Shown piece after piece: positions 34,601 to 44,157 of a stretch of 64,000 bases of DNA. The first letter of the stretch is position 1. Each line of letters begins with the position of its first letter. The stretch comes from Campylobacter concisus. Its GTDB lineage: Bacteria; Campylobacterota; Campylobacteria; Campylobacterales; Campylobacteraceae. A program made the translations under genes and the position numbers. The stretch covers positions 992,001 to 1,056,000 of the forward strand of contig NZ_CP060705.1 of NCBI RefSeq assembly GCF_003048835.2, in the 5' to 3' direction. The notes beneath the pieces were generated by a model. The model was not told the DNA's origin and ran no database searches. It saw nothing but the letters and a program-made list of their open reading frames with translations.

Positions 34601-36916
34601 TTAATTTAAGTAGTTTAGCAAGCTTAGTTGGTTTATCTTCGCGCTTGCTTGAAGTGTCGCTTGATATGAGAGTGTAAGCTGTGTAAATTTAAGATATGAC
34701 TCCGCATAGTCTGCGTCTATGACGTCATTTTTAACGCTTAGTACATTTACTTTCATTATCTCTGCGCGCTCTTTTGTCGATGTCAAAAGCTTGGTTTGAG
34801 AGCCGATCTTTGTAAGCTCTTTGTTCGCGTGGTCTATCAGGTGATCAAGCCTTTTTAGAGCACCCTGCATGCCGGTATTTCGCGGATCGTGGTTCTCAGA
34901 GTCAGCTCTATAGTAGCCATTTCTAACAGCATATATCATATCATCAAGGTCTTGAAAGACGCTAGTGCTTGGCTCATCGATCGTTAAAGCGTTGTTTTCG
35001 TTAAAGCTAAAAACAGAGCCCTTTTCTTGAGCGTGACCAGCAACGCCAGCTGTATTCATACCAGTGCTATCTCCGTCAAATTTATCGCCATTTTTTGCGT
35101 CATACATAGTAACTTCGATGTTTGTGACTGATTTTGTCTTGTCAGTTAGCACCATTCTGCCACGATCGTCTAAATTTACCTCTACCGCACCCTTAGTCTT
35201 TGATAAGGCGTCTTTGTAGGCGTTGTAGTTTTGATCTCTTCTGACCTTTTCGATGTCTGTGTCGAAATTTGCATTTTCTACGTTTTGAGGGTCAGGGATG
35301 TTATCGCTTGCTGCCATCGCGACGATATCCATGAGCTGGCGGTATGTGAAGTCGCTAGCATAGGTTCTGTAGCTGCCAAACTCATCTGAATTATAAACTG
35401 TTAAATTTCTAGTTGGTGAGACCACGCCAGCAGTCGTTGTTGAAGTTATCTGAAACTGCACTGGGGTATTTACTCCACCTGCTTCACCCATTTTTACTTT
35501 GATGTCATACATTGTGCCAGTTATTGATTTTACTTGAAGACCTATCTCTTGATTATCTATATTGTAAAGCTCTCTCTTTCTTGCATCAACATCTTTTGGG
35601 TATAAATTTCTATTGTAACTCTCTTTTGTGCCTGAAACCTCGCTTAGCTTTGTCTGATCAGTTGCAAACTCGCCCGTTCTTCTAGCAACCTGAGGTAAAT
35701 TTGCGATTAATTCATTGTCCTTTCGCTCAAATCTAACCTTGTCATAGTCAAATGCGTTTGTTAAATTTCCATCTTTATCAAGATATTTGCTCTTTGTAAA
35801 TTCAGTTATATGAACCGTTTTTGGCACAGCATTTGCCATATTTTCAAGCGTTTGTAGCGAATTTATCGTATCAAGAGTATTGTTTGGAGCTATCGCACCA
35901 CGATTTGCCGCCACAGAAGTAGCTGCAACCATGTGAAAGTCTATCGTTTGATTGCCTTTTGTGAGGTCTTTTATGTTAAATTGTCCGTCGTTATTTATGC
36001 TCACATCGACAACTTTTGTCGTCTTTGTGTTGCCAAATTCCATACCGATCTTCTCCATCAAACCAGCCATTGACGTATCGGCACTCATCTTAAATTTACT
36101 TGTAAATGTCGTGCCGTCTGGCTTTTTACCCTGCATAAAAAAGTATGTGTCAGGGAAATTTACATTTGAAGTATCCAAAAAGTCGAAATCTGGCTCGATC
36201 GTGCCTTTATAAGAGCCGTCACTACCCACGACTGAGTCGCTAGCGTAGTTTAAACCGATCATATTTTTTATCTTGCTATTTTCATTAAGATATTTTGGCG
36301 CATAGGAGATGTCGGTTCTAGTTTGATCAGCTAGCATCACGTTTGTTGTTAAAATTTTGTTGTAGTCGCCATCTTTTCCTAAAAATAGATCAAATCCCGG
36401 GATATTGTAAGGAAGCTCTACCTGCGCGCCAGCTGAAGTTTTCATATAGTCGCGGTTGCCTTGATATTTGCCTGAGCCATCTATCGGCTTAGTATCCACA
36501 GCACTTCCTGAGAATAAAAACTGCCCATTTATAGAGGTATTTGCGATATTTACAAGGTGGTTTTTGATGCCCTGAAGGTCGTTTGCTAAAGCTTCAAGAG
36601 AGGTTGTGCTATGCACGTCGCTAGCTGCTTGAACGACTTTAGTTTTAAAATTTTCAAGCTGTTTTTCAAATTCTTTCAGTGCATTGTCTGTGTTTTTTGC
36701 AAAATTTACTGACTTACCAGTAGCATCAGCCACTTGAGCGAGAGTGGTCGCTTCATAATCAAGCCTCATGGCATCGTTATAAACCGCAGCACCGTCGTAT
36801 GGATCTTGTATTTTAAGTCCGTTTGAGAGCTGCTGGTAGCTTTTATTTACGCCAACCATATTTTTTTGATAGTCGTGCAAAGTCTGACTAAAACGTAGTT
36901 GATTTGTAATTCTCAT
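34601..36916 (-). CDS. flgL: Flagellar hook-filament junction protein FlgL
   Basis: 771 residues. It is far longer than enterobacterial FlgL but typical for Campylobacter. The conserved N-terminal D0/D1 helix is MRITNQLRFSQTLHDYQKNM with LSNGLKIQDPYDG. A large variable central region (about 150-640) follows, then the C-terminal coil LLTSTKERAEIMKVNVLSV and YLKFTQLTLSYQATLQASAK. It forms the HAP3 ring between hook and filament. A sigma-54 promoter lies upstream, so it belongs to the middle flagellar class. Confidence 0.95.
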   Translation of the reverse strand: MRITNQLRFSQTLHDYQKNMVGVNKSYQQLSNGLKIQDPYDGAAVYNDAMRLDYEATTLAQVADATGKSVNFAKNTDNALKEFEKQLENFKTKVVQAASDVHSTTSLEALANDLQGIKNHLVNIANTSINGQFLFSGSAVDTKPIDGSGKYQGNRDYMKTSAGAQVELPYNIPGFDLFLGKDGDYNKILTTNVMLADQTRTDISYAPKYLNENSKIKNMIGLNYASDSVVGSDGSYKGTIEPDFDFLDTSNVNFPDTYFFMQGKKPDGTTFTSKFKMSADTSMAGLMEKIGMEFGNTKTTKVVDVSINNDGQFNIKDLTKGNQTIDFHMVAATSVAANRGAIAPNNTLDTINSLQTLENMANAVPKTVHITEFTKSKYLDKDGNLTNAFDYDKVRFERKDNELIANLPQVARRTGEFATDQTKLSEVSGTKESYNRNLYPKDVDARKRELYNIDNQEIGLQVKSITGTMYDIKVKMGEAGGVNTPVQFQITSTTTAGVVSPTRNLTVYNSDEFGSYRTYASDFTYRQLMDIVAMAASDNIPDPQNVENANFDTDIEKVRRDQNYNAYKDALSKTKGAVEVNLDDRGRMVLTDKTKSVTNIEVTMYDAKNGDKFDGDSTGMNTAGVAGHAQEKGSVFSFNENNALTIDEPSTSVFQDLDDMIYAVRNGYYRADSENHDPRNTGMQGALKRLDHLIDHANKELTKIGSQTKLLTSTKERAEIMKVNVLSVKNDVIDADYAESYLKFTQLTLSYQATLQASAKINQLSLLNYLN

Positions 36917-36944
36917 AATTTTTCCCTAAATTTTTATTCACTCT

Positions 36945-36960
36945 AAGCAAGAATAATTCC
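36945..36960 (-). promoter_or_regulatory. Sigma-54 promoter of flgL
   Basis: On the minus strand GGAATTATTCTTGCTT has the GG-N10-GC spacing and TTGCTT end of Campylobacter sigma-54 promoters, about 30 bases upstream of the flgL start. It predicts RpoN/FlgSR dependence. Confidence 0.8.
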
Positions 36961-37057
36961 GCTTTGTGATATATCGGTGAAAATTTGATTTTTTTTAGTG
37001 CAAAAAAGTTTTATTGTATAATCTGCCAAAATTTACATATATAAAATAGGAAAGAAA

Positions 37058-37804
37058 ATGGCGTTAAAAATCCTCTTCTCACCAAGCGAAAGCAAAATTT
37101 CTCTAAACACAAGTGATAAATTTGATGGAAAAAATTTGATATTTCCCAAGCTTTTTAGCAAAAGGGCTGAAATTTTAAATAAATATGATGAGTTTTTAAA
37201 AAGTGCAAATTTAGACGAGATAAAAAAACTTTTTGGACTAAAAGAGCTTGAAGAGAGCAAGCAGCTACGAGAAAGTCTATCTCAAAAAGGCAGCATAAAA
37301 GCTATCTTAAGATATGACGGCGTTGCCTACAAGCACCTAAACTACCGCGGGCTAAGCGATGGAGCTCAAAAATATATAGATAATAATGTTTTGATTTTTT
37401 CAAATTTATTTGGGCCAATTTTAGCAAAAGATGAGATAGCTGAGTACAAACTAAAGCAAGGCGAAAAGCTTGCCGGCTTTGATATTTCAAAATTTTATGA
37501 GCAAAATTTTAGCAAGGCAGTCGATAGCTTTTTAGAAAATGATGAAATTTTAGATCTTAGGGCTAAATTTTATGAGAAATTTTATGTGATAAAAAAAGAA
37601 TTTACGACATTTTGTTTCTTGAAAAACAAAAAGATACTAAGCCATCATGCAAAAGCTTATAGAGGCGAGGTTTTGCGCCAGATCGCAAATGCTAAAGTGA
37701 CAAACAAAGATGAACTAATGGCTCTAAATTTTGAAAATTTAAAACTTGTGGATATGAAAAAGATAGGGCTAAAAAACGAGCTTACATTTGAAATTTGTGA
37801 GTGA
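37058..37804 (+). CDS. yaaA: YaaA family protein (peroxide stress resistance)
   Basis: 248 residues. Family signatures are KILFSPSESK at the start, IKAILRYDGVAYKHLNY (about 80-95), the C-terminal SHHAKAYRGEVLRQ with the conserved basic residues, and NKDELMALNFENLKL. YaaA (UPF0246) binds DNA and limits iron-dependent damage under hydrogen peroxide in E. coli. It is transcribed divergently from flgL. Confidence 0.9.
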   Translation: MALKILFSPSESKISLNTSDKFDGKNLIFPKLFSKRAEILNKYDEFLKSANLDEIKKLFGLKELEESKQLRESLSQKGSIKAILRYDGVAYKHLNYRGLSDGAQKYIDNNVLIFSNLFGPILAKDEIAEYKLKQGEKLAGFDISKFYEQNFSKAVDSFLENDEILDLRAKFYEKFYVIKKEFTTFCFLKNKKILSHHAKAYRGEVLRQIANAKVTNKDELMALNFENLKLVDMKKIGLKNELTFEICE

Positions 37805-37870
37805 GAGTTCAAAATTTGGTCTTTTTTACTAAAAAAATGCAAAAAAAGAGCTAAATTTAGGGAAAAAGTA

Positions 37871-37899
37871 TTGTATTTTTTTTTAAAAGAGTGTAGAAT
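37871..37899 (+). promoter_or_regulatory. Probable sigma-70 promoter of hup
   Basis: TTGTAT (37871-37876) and TAGAAT (37894-37899) are separated by 17 bases within a T-rich stretch, about 30 bases ahead of the HU start codon. The T-rich spacer is usual in Campylobacter. Confidence 0.6.
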
Positions 37900-37928
37900 T
37901 GCCGCATAACTTCTTAAAAGGATGGTTC

Positions 37929-38231
37929 ATGAAAAAAGCTGAATTTATTCAAGCGGTTGCCGACAAGGCTGGTCTTTCAAAAAAAGATACTCTAAAAGTT
38001 GTTGATGCTACTTTGGAGACAATCCAAGCGGTTCTTGAAAAAGGCGATACAATTAGCTTTATAGGCTTTGGTACTTTCGGTACTGCTGACAGAGCTGCAA
38101 GGAAAGCTAGAGTTCCTGGAACTAAGAAAGTAATCGACGTTCCTGCTAGCAAAGCAGTCAAATTCAAAGTTGGCAAAAAACTTAAAGAAGCAGTTGCTGC
38201 TGGTGCTGCTAAAAAAGGTAAAAAGAAATAA
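37929..38231 (+). CDS. hup: DNA-binding protein HU
   Basis: 100 residues from the ATG at 37929, which has AAAAGGATGG upstream. A longer in-frame start adds ten non-homologous residues. The dimer core is KKAEFIQAVADKAGLSKKDT, with GFGTFGTADRAARKARVPGT and the DNA arm region around 60-75 (VPGTKKVIDVPASKAVKFK). The basic tail AAKKGKKK is longer than in E. coli HU. It compacts and bends DNA. Confidence 0.96.
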   Translation: MKKAEFIQAVADKAGLSKKDTLKVVDATLETIQAVLEKGDTISFIGFGTFGTADRAARKARVPGTKKVIDVPASKAVKFKVGKKLKEAVAAGAAKKGKKK

Positions 38232-38242
38232 TTTTCTTTTTC

Positions 38243-38265
38243 GGGGAGCAAGTCTCCCCTTTTTC
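38243..38265 (+). terminator. Terminator after hup
   Basis: GGGGAG and CTCCCC form a 6-bp GC stem with a 5-base loop followed by TTTTTC, 12 bases after the hup stop. Confidence 0.85.
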
Positions 38266-38302
38266 TTTCTTCTCACAAAAATAAAATTTCAATCTTAACT
38301 TA

Positions 38303-38389
38303 GCCCGAGTGGTGAAACTGGTAGACGCGTCAGACTCAAAATCTGATAAGGGCAACCTTGTGTCGGTTCGAGTCCGACCTCGGGCACCA
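38303..38389 (+). tRNA. tRNA-Leu (CAA)
   Basis: 87 bases including encoded CCA. The acceptor arms are GCCCGAG and CTCGGGC. The anticodon loop CTCAAAA gives CAA. There is a long type-II variable arm (AAGGGCAACCTT) and T loop GGTTCGAGTCC. Confidence 0.95.
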
Positions 38390-38633
38390 TTAAATTTCTC
38401 TTTCAACTACATCAAGTTTTAAGATCAAAAAGTACGAACGAATTTAGAATGGATGCGAATATAAATTTTATAGTGCAAGTTACTTCAAATTAAAAGACAA
38501 AAAATATAAATTTGTGTAAAAAGCTCTTTTTAACATAAAGCACATAATAAATTTTTGAAAAAGTTTATTGTAATTTAATCTTTTGGGGCATATAATCAAC
38601 TCTTTGTAAATTCCAAACTTAAAAGAGACTGCT

Positions 38634-39539
38634 ATGAATTTCACACCACTTTTTGCAATATTTTTCATAATCGCAACTGGTTTTTTTGCTAAAAAAGTCG
38701 GCATTGTTGAGCAAAAGCACTCGATCCCATTTGTGGATTTTGTCCTTTGTTTTGCAATGCCTGCGCTAATCTTTGATAAAATTTACCACGTAAATGTCGA
38801 TGCCTCGCTTATAAACACGATCCTAATCGGCTTTGCATCAACCGCCATTAGTGCTGCTTTGGCATTTGTTATAGGCAAGGTTTTTAAATTTACCAAAATA
38901 ACAACCATTAGTATGGTCATGCTAAGCCTTTTTGGCAACACCCTATTTGTCGGTATGCCTGTCATTCAGGGCTTCTTTGGCGATGCGATGGTAAATGAGG
39001 TCATCTTTTACGATCAAATAGCCACTGGTATCCCGCTTTCGATCCTTGGACCACTCATCCTATCTTTTGCCGCACCAGAGAAGGTCTCATTGTTTCAAAA
39101 TACAATGAAAATTTTAAAATTTCCACCATTTATAGCGCTCATTATGGGTCTTATCTTAAAAGAAGTCCCGCTTCCAGATTTTATCTTTGCGCCACTTAGG
39201 ATGTTTGAAGGTAGCGTCACCCCAGTCGCACTTTTTGCGATCGGCGTTGGTCTTAACTTTAGCAGTATCACAAGCTCATATAAAGGCGTTAGTGTTGTAC
39301 TTTTGTGCAAGATGATATTGCCAGCTATCGTATTTTTCATCATATTAAAAGTCTCAGGCATCCAGATGAGCAAAACTTGGGTCGTCGGCCTCTTTCAATG
39401 TGCGATGCCAACATCAGCCCTTGCAAGTGCGATGGTCATAAAAGCTGGGCTTGATAGCTCACTAGCCATCTCATCAGTTGCCATTGGCGTGCTTTTTTCA
39501 TTTATCACGCTTCCAGTTATCTATTTTGTATTTGCGTAA
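38634..39539 (+). CDS. AEC-family (auxin efflux carrier) transporter
   Basis: 301 residues, with ten predicted membrane helices in two halves of five. Signatures near the two broken helices are VDFVLCFAMPALIFDKIY and VGLFQCAMPTSALASAMVI, typical of the AEC/BART group that moves dicarboxylates or similar anions. It stands alone with its own promoter region. The substrate is unknown. Confidence 0.87.
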   Translation: MNFTPLFAIFFIIATGFFAKKVGIVEQKHSIPFVDFVLCFAMPALIFDKIYHVNVDASLINTILIGFASTAISAALAFVIGKVFKFTKITTISMVMLSLFGNTLFVGMPVIQGFFGDAMVNEVIFYDQIATGIPLSILGPLILSFAAPEKVSLFQNTMKILKFPPFIALIMGLILKEVPLPDFIFAPLRMFEGSVTPVALFAIGVGLNFSSITSSYKGVSVVLLCKMILPAIVFFIILKVSGIQMSKTWVVGLFQCAMPTSALASAMVIKAGLDSSLAISSVAIGVLFSFITLPVIYFVFA

Positions 39540-39602
39540 ATTCACACTTATTTCACACTAAGTGACTACAATTGCAACATAATTTAATTTAAAGGAGACT
39601 TT

Positions 39603-39875
39603 ATGAAAAAGTTAATCTTAGTTGCACTTGGTGCTATGTTTATGTTTGGCGGTCTTGCAAATGCTACTGAAATGATGCAAAAGGACAAGATGGGCAAAGA
39701 TGAGATGATGAAGAAAGAGCAGATGATGAAAGATGATATGTCTAAAAAACATCCTGTCAAAAAACACGAAGCTAAAAAAGAAGACATGGGCATGAAAGAC
39801 GAAATGAAAAAAGATGACATGGGTATGAAAAAAGACGACATGGGCATGAAAGACGAAATGAAAAAAGGCATGTAA
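39603..39875 (+). CDS. Exported Met/Lys/Asp repeat protein before a two-component system
   Basis: 90 residues. A normal signal peptide (MKKLILVALGAMFMFGGLANA) is followed by 69 residues almost only of Met, Lys, Asp, Glu and Gly, in tandem units such as KKDDMGMKDEMKK and KKDDMGMKKDDMG. The DNA repeats too (about 39783-39870). Methionine-dense periplasmic proteins often bind Cu(I) or shield against oxidation, but no Cys or His-rich site is present beyond one KKHPVKKHE segment. The response-regulator start lies 9 bases after its stop, so they are co-transcribed. Confidence 0.8.
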   Translation: MKKLILVALGAMFMFGGLANATEMMQKDKMGKDEMMKKEQMMKDDMSKKHPVKKHEAKKEDMGMKDEMKKDDMGMKKDDMGMKDEMKKGM

Positions 39876-39884
39876 AGGCGCTTG

Positions 39885-40547
39885 ATGGTCAGAATTTTGC
39901 TTGTTGAAGATGATGAAACATTACTTGATCTAATAAGCGAGTATCTGGGCGAAAATGGTTACGATGTCACCACTACAAACAATGCCAAAGACGCACTAGA
40001 TCTTGCATACGAGCGAAATTTTGACCTACTTATACTAGACGTCAAACTCCCGCAAGGCGACGGCTTCTCCCTACTTTCATCGCTACGTGAGCTTGGCGTC
40101 ACAACACCTAGCATATTTACCACCTCGCTAAACACCATAGACGACCTTGAAAAAGGCTACAAAAGCGGCTGCGATGACTATCTAAAAAAGCCATTTGAGC
40201 TAAAAGAGCTACTTATCCGCATGCAAGCTCTCATAAAAAGAAATTTCTCACACCAAAACGGCGAAGATATCAAAATTTTAGATGATCTTTGCTTTCACCC
40301 ACAGAGCAAAACTCTAAGTAAAAACGGCGAAAATGTAAATATCTCGAGCAAAGAGAGCGACCTGCTCGCCCTATTTTTGCAAAACAAGGGCAAAATTTTA
40401 ACCAAAGATGAAATTTTTAATAAAATTTGGAAATTTGACGAGGAGCCAAGCGAGCTTAGCCTCCGTGTCTATATCAAAAATCTACGCCAGATTTTAGGCA
40501 AAGATGCCATTTTAAACAGGCGTGGAGATGGTTACATCTATGTCTGA
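39885..40547 (+). CDS. OmpR-family response regulator
   Basis: 220 residues from the ATG at 39885; a TTG one codon earlier would also serve. The receiver domain has LLVEDDE, phospho-acceptor Asp52 in LLILDVKLPQGDG and the KKPFE lysine near 104. The C-terminal winged helix is present (SKESDLLALFLQNKGKILT and LRVYIKNLRQILGKDAI). It overlaps the kinase gene by 8 bases, so it forms an operon with the sensor and, upstream, the Met-rich protein, which may be its target or accessory. Confidence 0.93.
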   Translation: MVRILLVEDDETLLDLISEYLGENGYDVTTTNNAKDALDLAYERNFDLLILDVKLPQGDGFSLLSSLRELGVTTPSIFTTSLNTIDDLEKGYKSGCDDYLKKPFELKELLIRMQALIKRNFSHQNGEDIKILDDLCFHPQSKTLSKNGENVNISSKESDLLALFLQNKGKILTKDEIFNKIWKFDEEPSELSLRVYIKNLRQILGKDAILNRRGDGYIYV

Positions 40548-41709
40548 AAAGACGCAAATTTTATTTAAAATTTTATCCCTCTATCTTGTTAGCTCCGTGC
40601 TCTTTCTGGGCTATTTTTTCATAAATGACTATAAAAATAAAAAAAATGCGCTCATCTTAAACGAGGTAAAAAGCCTAAAAGAGATCAAGATGGGCATATA
40701 TATGAAAGCCAGGATGAATGGCCTAGACTCGGTCTCAAGCCTCACAAACGAAAAGGGCGTACATGCTTGTATTGTGCTAGAAAATGGCGAGAAAATTTAT
40801 AAAGACTTTGACTGCCAAAAGATCGACAAAAGCAAAAATGTAAATTTGATAGACGGCAAGGTCTCGATATTTGAAAAGATCCAGTACATGGAGGACAACG
40901 CCACAGACGAGCTATCGCACGCTGATATTTTTCTAGTTGGCAAAGATATCAAGGTTGAAATTTTATCTTTGCAAATTTCAACCACGCTAAAGGCGCTCTT
41001 TTTCCTTTTTGCCCTGCTCTTTGTCGCCTTTTACCTAGCAAAACTAAGCCTAAAGCCACTTTATGAAAAGATAGATACGCTAAACCGCTTCATAAAAGAC
41101 TCAACACACGAGATAAATACACCTCTAAGCGTCATTTCTATGAGCATAGAAACGGCCGATCTTGAAAACCTAAATGAGCGAAATTTAAAGCGTTTTAACA
41201 ACATCAGCCTTGCCGCAAAGAGCCTAGGCAGCATCTACGACGCGCTTGTTCATCTAAGCTTCAACCTTGATAGGCCAAGCAAAAAAGAGCTCATAGATCT
41301 AAATTTACTAACCACGCAAAGGTTAAACTATTTTTCACCATTTTTTGCCAAACGCGGACTTAAGATAGATGCCAGCTTAAAACCAAGCTTCATAAATGCA
41401 GACCTTGAAGATGTGAGTAAAATTTTAGACAATCTCTTAAGCAACGCCTCAAAATATGCAGCACCAAATTCAAAGGTTAGCATCATTTTAGAGCCAAATT
41501 TCTTTAGCATAAGCAACACTGGACGTGGCATCAGTAAAGAGCAGCAGATGAAAATTTTTGATCGTTACACGAGATTTAACGACGATCAAGGCGGCTTTGG
41601 CATAGGGCTAAATTTAGTAAAAGAGTGCTGCAAGAAAAACGGCATCGCCGTAAAATGCCAAAGTGAGCTTGATGGCAAGACTACGTTTTCGCTCTCTTGG
41701 CAAAGTTAA
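40540..41709 (+). CDS. Membrane sensor histidine kinase
   Basis: 389 residues from the ATG at 40540 that overlaps the regulator stop; earlier in-frame starts lie inside that gene. Membrane helices are at about 8-27 (ILFKILSLYLVSSVLFLGYF) and 148-168 (LKALFFLFALLFVAFYLA), with a periplasmic sensor of about 110 residues between them. The H box DSTHEINTPLSVI has the phosphorylated His near 191. The N box is DNLLSNASKYA, with G boxes ISNTGRGISK and GGFGIGLNLV. There is no HAMP domain of normal length. The signal is unknown. Confidence 0.92.
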   Translation: MSEKTQILFKILSLYLVSSVLFLGYFFINDYKNKKNALILNEVKSLKEIKMGIYMKARMNGLDSVSSLTNEKGVHACIVLENGEKIYKDFDCQKIDKSKNVNLIDGKVSIFEKIQYMEDNATDELSHADIFLVGKDIKVEILSLQISTTLKALFFLFALLFVAFYLAKLSLKPLYEKIDTLNRFIKDSTHEINTPLSVISMSIETADLENLNERNLKRFNNISLAAKSLGSIYDALVHLSFNLDRPSKKELIDLNLLTTQRLNYFSPFFAKRGLKIDASLKPSFINADLEDVSKILDNLLSNASKYAAPNSKVSIILEPNFFSISNTGRGISKEQQMKIFDRYTRFNDDQGGFGIGLNLVKECCKKNGIAVKCQSELDGKTTFSLSWQS

Positions 41710-41837
41710 ATTTAAAACACCGCCCTATTCTAAACAATAAAATTTATTAAAAAATAGAATTTATACCAAAAATTTATTTTTGATAAATTTTATTAATATT
41801 ATAATCCTTTTACAAAATCTTAATCAAGGAGAAAAGT

Positions 41838-43313
41838 ATGAAACTACTTGAAAAATACGGGCTTTTCATAAATGGTGAGTGGCGTGACGCAAAAGACGGC
41901 GCTACCCTTGATGCTAAAAATCCAGCAAACGGCGAGCACCTTGCAAAGATCGCTGACGCTACCGAAGAAGATGTAAATGAGGCAGTTCGCGCTGCACGTG
42001 AGGCTTTTAAGAAATTTAAACACACCACAATTAGCGAGCGCGCAAAGCTGCTAAACAAGATCGCTGATATCATCGACGAGCACAAAGAGCACCTCGCAAA
42101 AGTCGAGAGTATGGACAACGGCAAGCCGATTAGAGAGACGCTAAATGTCGATATCCCCTTTGCAGCTGAGCATTTTAGGTACTTTGCTGGCGTTATCATA
42201 GGCGAAGAAGGCAGCGCAAATGTGCTTGACGAAAAACAACTCTCTATCGTTTTACGCGAGCCAATAGGCGTTGTGGGTCAGATCGTTCCTTGGAATTTTC
42301 CATTTTTAATGGCAGCTTGGAAGCTAGCTCCTGTGATCGCAGCAGGCGATGCGAGCGTGTTTAAACCTTCAAGCGAGACAAGCCTAAGCGTGCTTGAGCT
42401 ATTTAGGCTGATAGATAAAATTTTGCCAAAAGGTTTGATAAATATAGTAACAGGCAGAGGTAGCAAGAGTGGCGAGTGGATCAAAAACCACCCAGGCCTT
42501 GACAAGCTAGCCTTTACTGGCTCAACCGAGATCGGCCGTGATATCGCCATAGCTGCGGCTCGTCGTATCATCCCAGCCACACTTGAGCTTGGCGGCAAGA
42601 GCGCAAATATCTTCTTTAGCGACGCAAATTTAGACAAAGCGCTTGACGGTCTTCAGCTTGGCATTTTGTTTAACCAAGGTCAAGTTTGCTGCGCAGGGTC
42701 TAGAATCTTCGTAGAAGAGAGCTTTTATGACAAATTTATCGAGGCTGCAGTTAAGAAATTTAGTACTATAAAAGTTGGCGATCCGCTTGATCCTAAGACT
42801 CAAATGGGCTCTCAGATCAATAAAAAACAAGCTGAGCAAATTTTAAACTACATAGAGATCGGCAAAAAAGAAGGTGCAAAAGTGGCAGTCGGCGGCAAAG
42901 CCTACACCGCAAATGGTTGCGACAAGGGCGCATTTGTCGAGCCAACGCTGCTAGTTGATGTGACAAACGATATGAGAGTGGCTCAGGAAGAAATCTTTGG
43001 ACCAGTTGGTGTTGTCATTAAATTTAAAGATGAAGCCGAGCTTATCAAAATGGTAAATGACAGCGAATACGGCCTTGGTGGCGGAATTTTCACGCAAGAC
43101 ATCACAAAAGCACTTCGCGTTGCAAGGTCTATGGAGACTGGCAGAGTTTGGATCAACACTTACAACCAAATCCCAGCAGGAAGCCCATTTGGCGGATATA
43201 AAAACTCAGGTATCGGCCGTGAGACGCACAAGATCATACTTGAGCACTACACTCAGATGAAAAACATCATGATAGATCTCACCGGCAAGGTTAGCGGCTT
43301 TTACGCACAATGA
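41838..43313 (+). CDS. NAD(P)-dependent aldehyde dehydrogenase
   Basis: 491 residues, full length for the superfamily. Cofactor-binding motifs are VVGQIVPWNFPFLMAAWK and FTGSTEIGRDIA. The catalytic Glu is in LELGGKSANIFF (near 252) and the catalytic Cys in FNQGQVCCAGSR (near 286; two Cys in a row). The C-terminal NTYNQIPAGSPFGGYKNSG is present. It oxidises an aldehyde to an acid; AldA/ExaC-like, substrate not known. A strong AAGGAG site precedes it. Confidence 0.93.
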   Translation: MKLLEKYGLFINGEWRDAKDGATLDAKNPANGEHLAKIADATEEDVNEAVRAAREAFKKFKHTTISERAKLLNKIADIIDEHKEHLAKVESMDNGKPIRETLNVDIPFAAEHFRYFAGVIIGEEGSANVLDEKQLSIVLREPIGVVGQIVPWNFPFLMAAWKLAPVIAAGDASVFKPSSETSLSVLELFRLIDKILPKGLINIVTGRGSKSGEWIKNHPGLDKLAFTGSTEIGRDIAIAAARRIIPATLELGGKSANIFFSDANLDKALDGLQLGILFNQGQVCCAGSRIFVEESFYDKFIEAAVKKFSTIKVGDPLDPKTQMGSQINKKQAEQILNYIEIGKKEGAKVAVGGKAYTANGCDKGAFVEPTLLVDVTNDMRVAQEEIFGPVGVVIKFKDEAELIKMVNDSEYGLGGGIFTQDITKALRVARSMETGRVWINTYNQIPAGSPFGGYKNSGIGRETHKIILEHYTQMKNIMIDLTGKVSGFYAQ

Positions 43314-43440
43314 TTTTAGGGGGGCTTATGCTCCCTACTACTCTAAATTTCATAAATAAAATTTCTTTCTAAATTTATCAACAATTAACAATCTTTATTT
43401 TTAAGTTTAATAGACTAAAATTTGCACCAAAGGAGAAAAT

Positions 43441-44157
43441 TTGAGCGAGCAAATTTACATTATAGGCGACGTTCACGGCTGTTTTAACACGCTTTTAGAG
43501 CTTATCAAGCAGTTTCCGAACAAAGAAAAATCTCAAATTTGCTTTGTTGGCGACGTGATAGATCGTGGGCTTTTTAGCTGCGACGTAGTCGAACTTATCA
43601 TGCAAAATGACTATAAAATGGTAATGGGAAATCACGAGCGAAGGCTACTAAACAATAAATTTGAGTTTTTAAACAACAAAGTGCCATTTGACAGGAGCTG
43701 GTTCTTTGGAAACGGCGGCGAAGCGACATATAGATCATATCTTGGACAAAGCACGGAGTTTAAGCAAAGGCATGTGGATTTTTTAGAAAGCAGGCCAGTT
43801 TATCTGGAATTTAAAGATTATAAAACCCAAAATGGCGAGCATCTAGTCGTCTCTCACTCAGCCGTTGGCAATATGTGGGAGCTAAGAAACGATAAATATG
43901 CTAGCGAAGAGTTTAGAAGGCACCTGCTCTCAGGCAGAGGCGACGAGATGCAAGTTAGTGGTATATTTAACGTCTATGGGCACACGCCAGTAAGAGAGGT
44001 AAAATTTTATAAAAATAGCGCAGATATCGACACAGGCTGCGTTTTTAATGAAGTTGGTTTTGATAAACTAAGTGCGTTAGAGTTTCCATCGATGAAAATT
44101 TATACGCAAAGAAATATTGAAAATTTTAACAAAAAGGATAAAGATGTGGTTTTCTAA
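43441..44157 (+). CDS. PPP-type metallophosphatase
   Basis: 238 residues. The TTG start has AAAGGAGAAAA upstream. All phosphoesterase motifs are present: GDVHGC (9-14), GDVIDRG (about 37-43), GNHERR (about 62-67), and later VVSHSAVG and YGHTPV. The family includes serine/threonine phosphatases and ApaH-like dinucleotide hydrolases. Length and motifs fit the PrpE/lambda-phosphatase group. It overlaps the next gene by 14 bases. Confidence 0.88.
   Translation: MSEQIYIIGDVHGCFNTLLELIKQFPNKEKSQICFVGDVIDRGLFSCDVVELIMQNDYKMVMGNHERRLLNNKFEFLNNKVPFDRSWFFGNGGEATYRSYLGQSTEFKQRHVDFLESRPVYLEFKDYKTQNGEHLVVSHSAVGNMWELRNDKYASEEFRRHLLSGRGDEMQVSGIFNVYGHTPVREVKFYKNSADIDTGCVFNEVGFDKLSALEFPSMKIYTQRNIENFNKKDKDVVF

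Noticed and set aside
38209..38406. 65-residue ORF over tRNA-Leu
   Set aside because: It is antisense to the hup terminator and tRNA-Leu; its sequence (GRTRTDTRLPLSDFESDAST) is the well-known artefact of translating a tRNA.
39783..39870. CRISPR-like array
   Set aside because: The repeats are in-frame coding units of the Met-rich protein without unique spacers of constant length. I saw no CRISPR array or cas gene in the window.
39584..39871. 95-residue minus-strand ORF with MSSFF repeats
   Set aside because: It is the reverse reading of the Met-rich repeat gene, which has a signal peptide and ribosome site.
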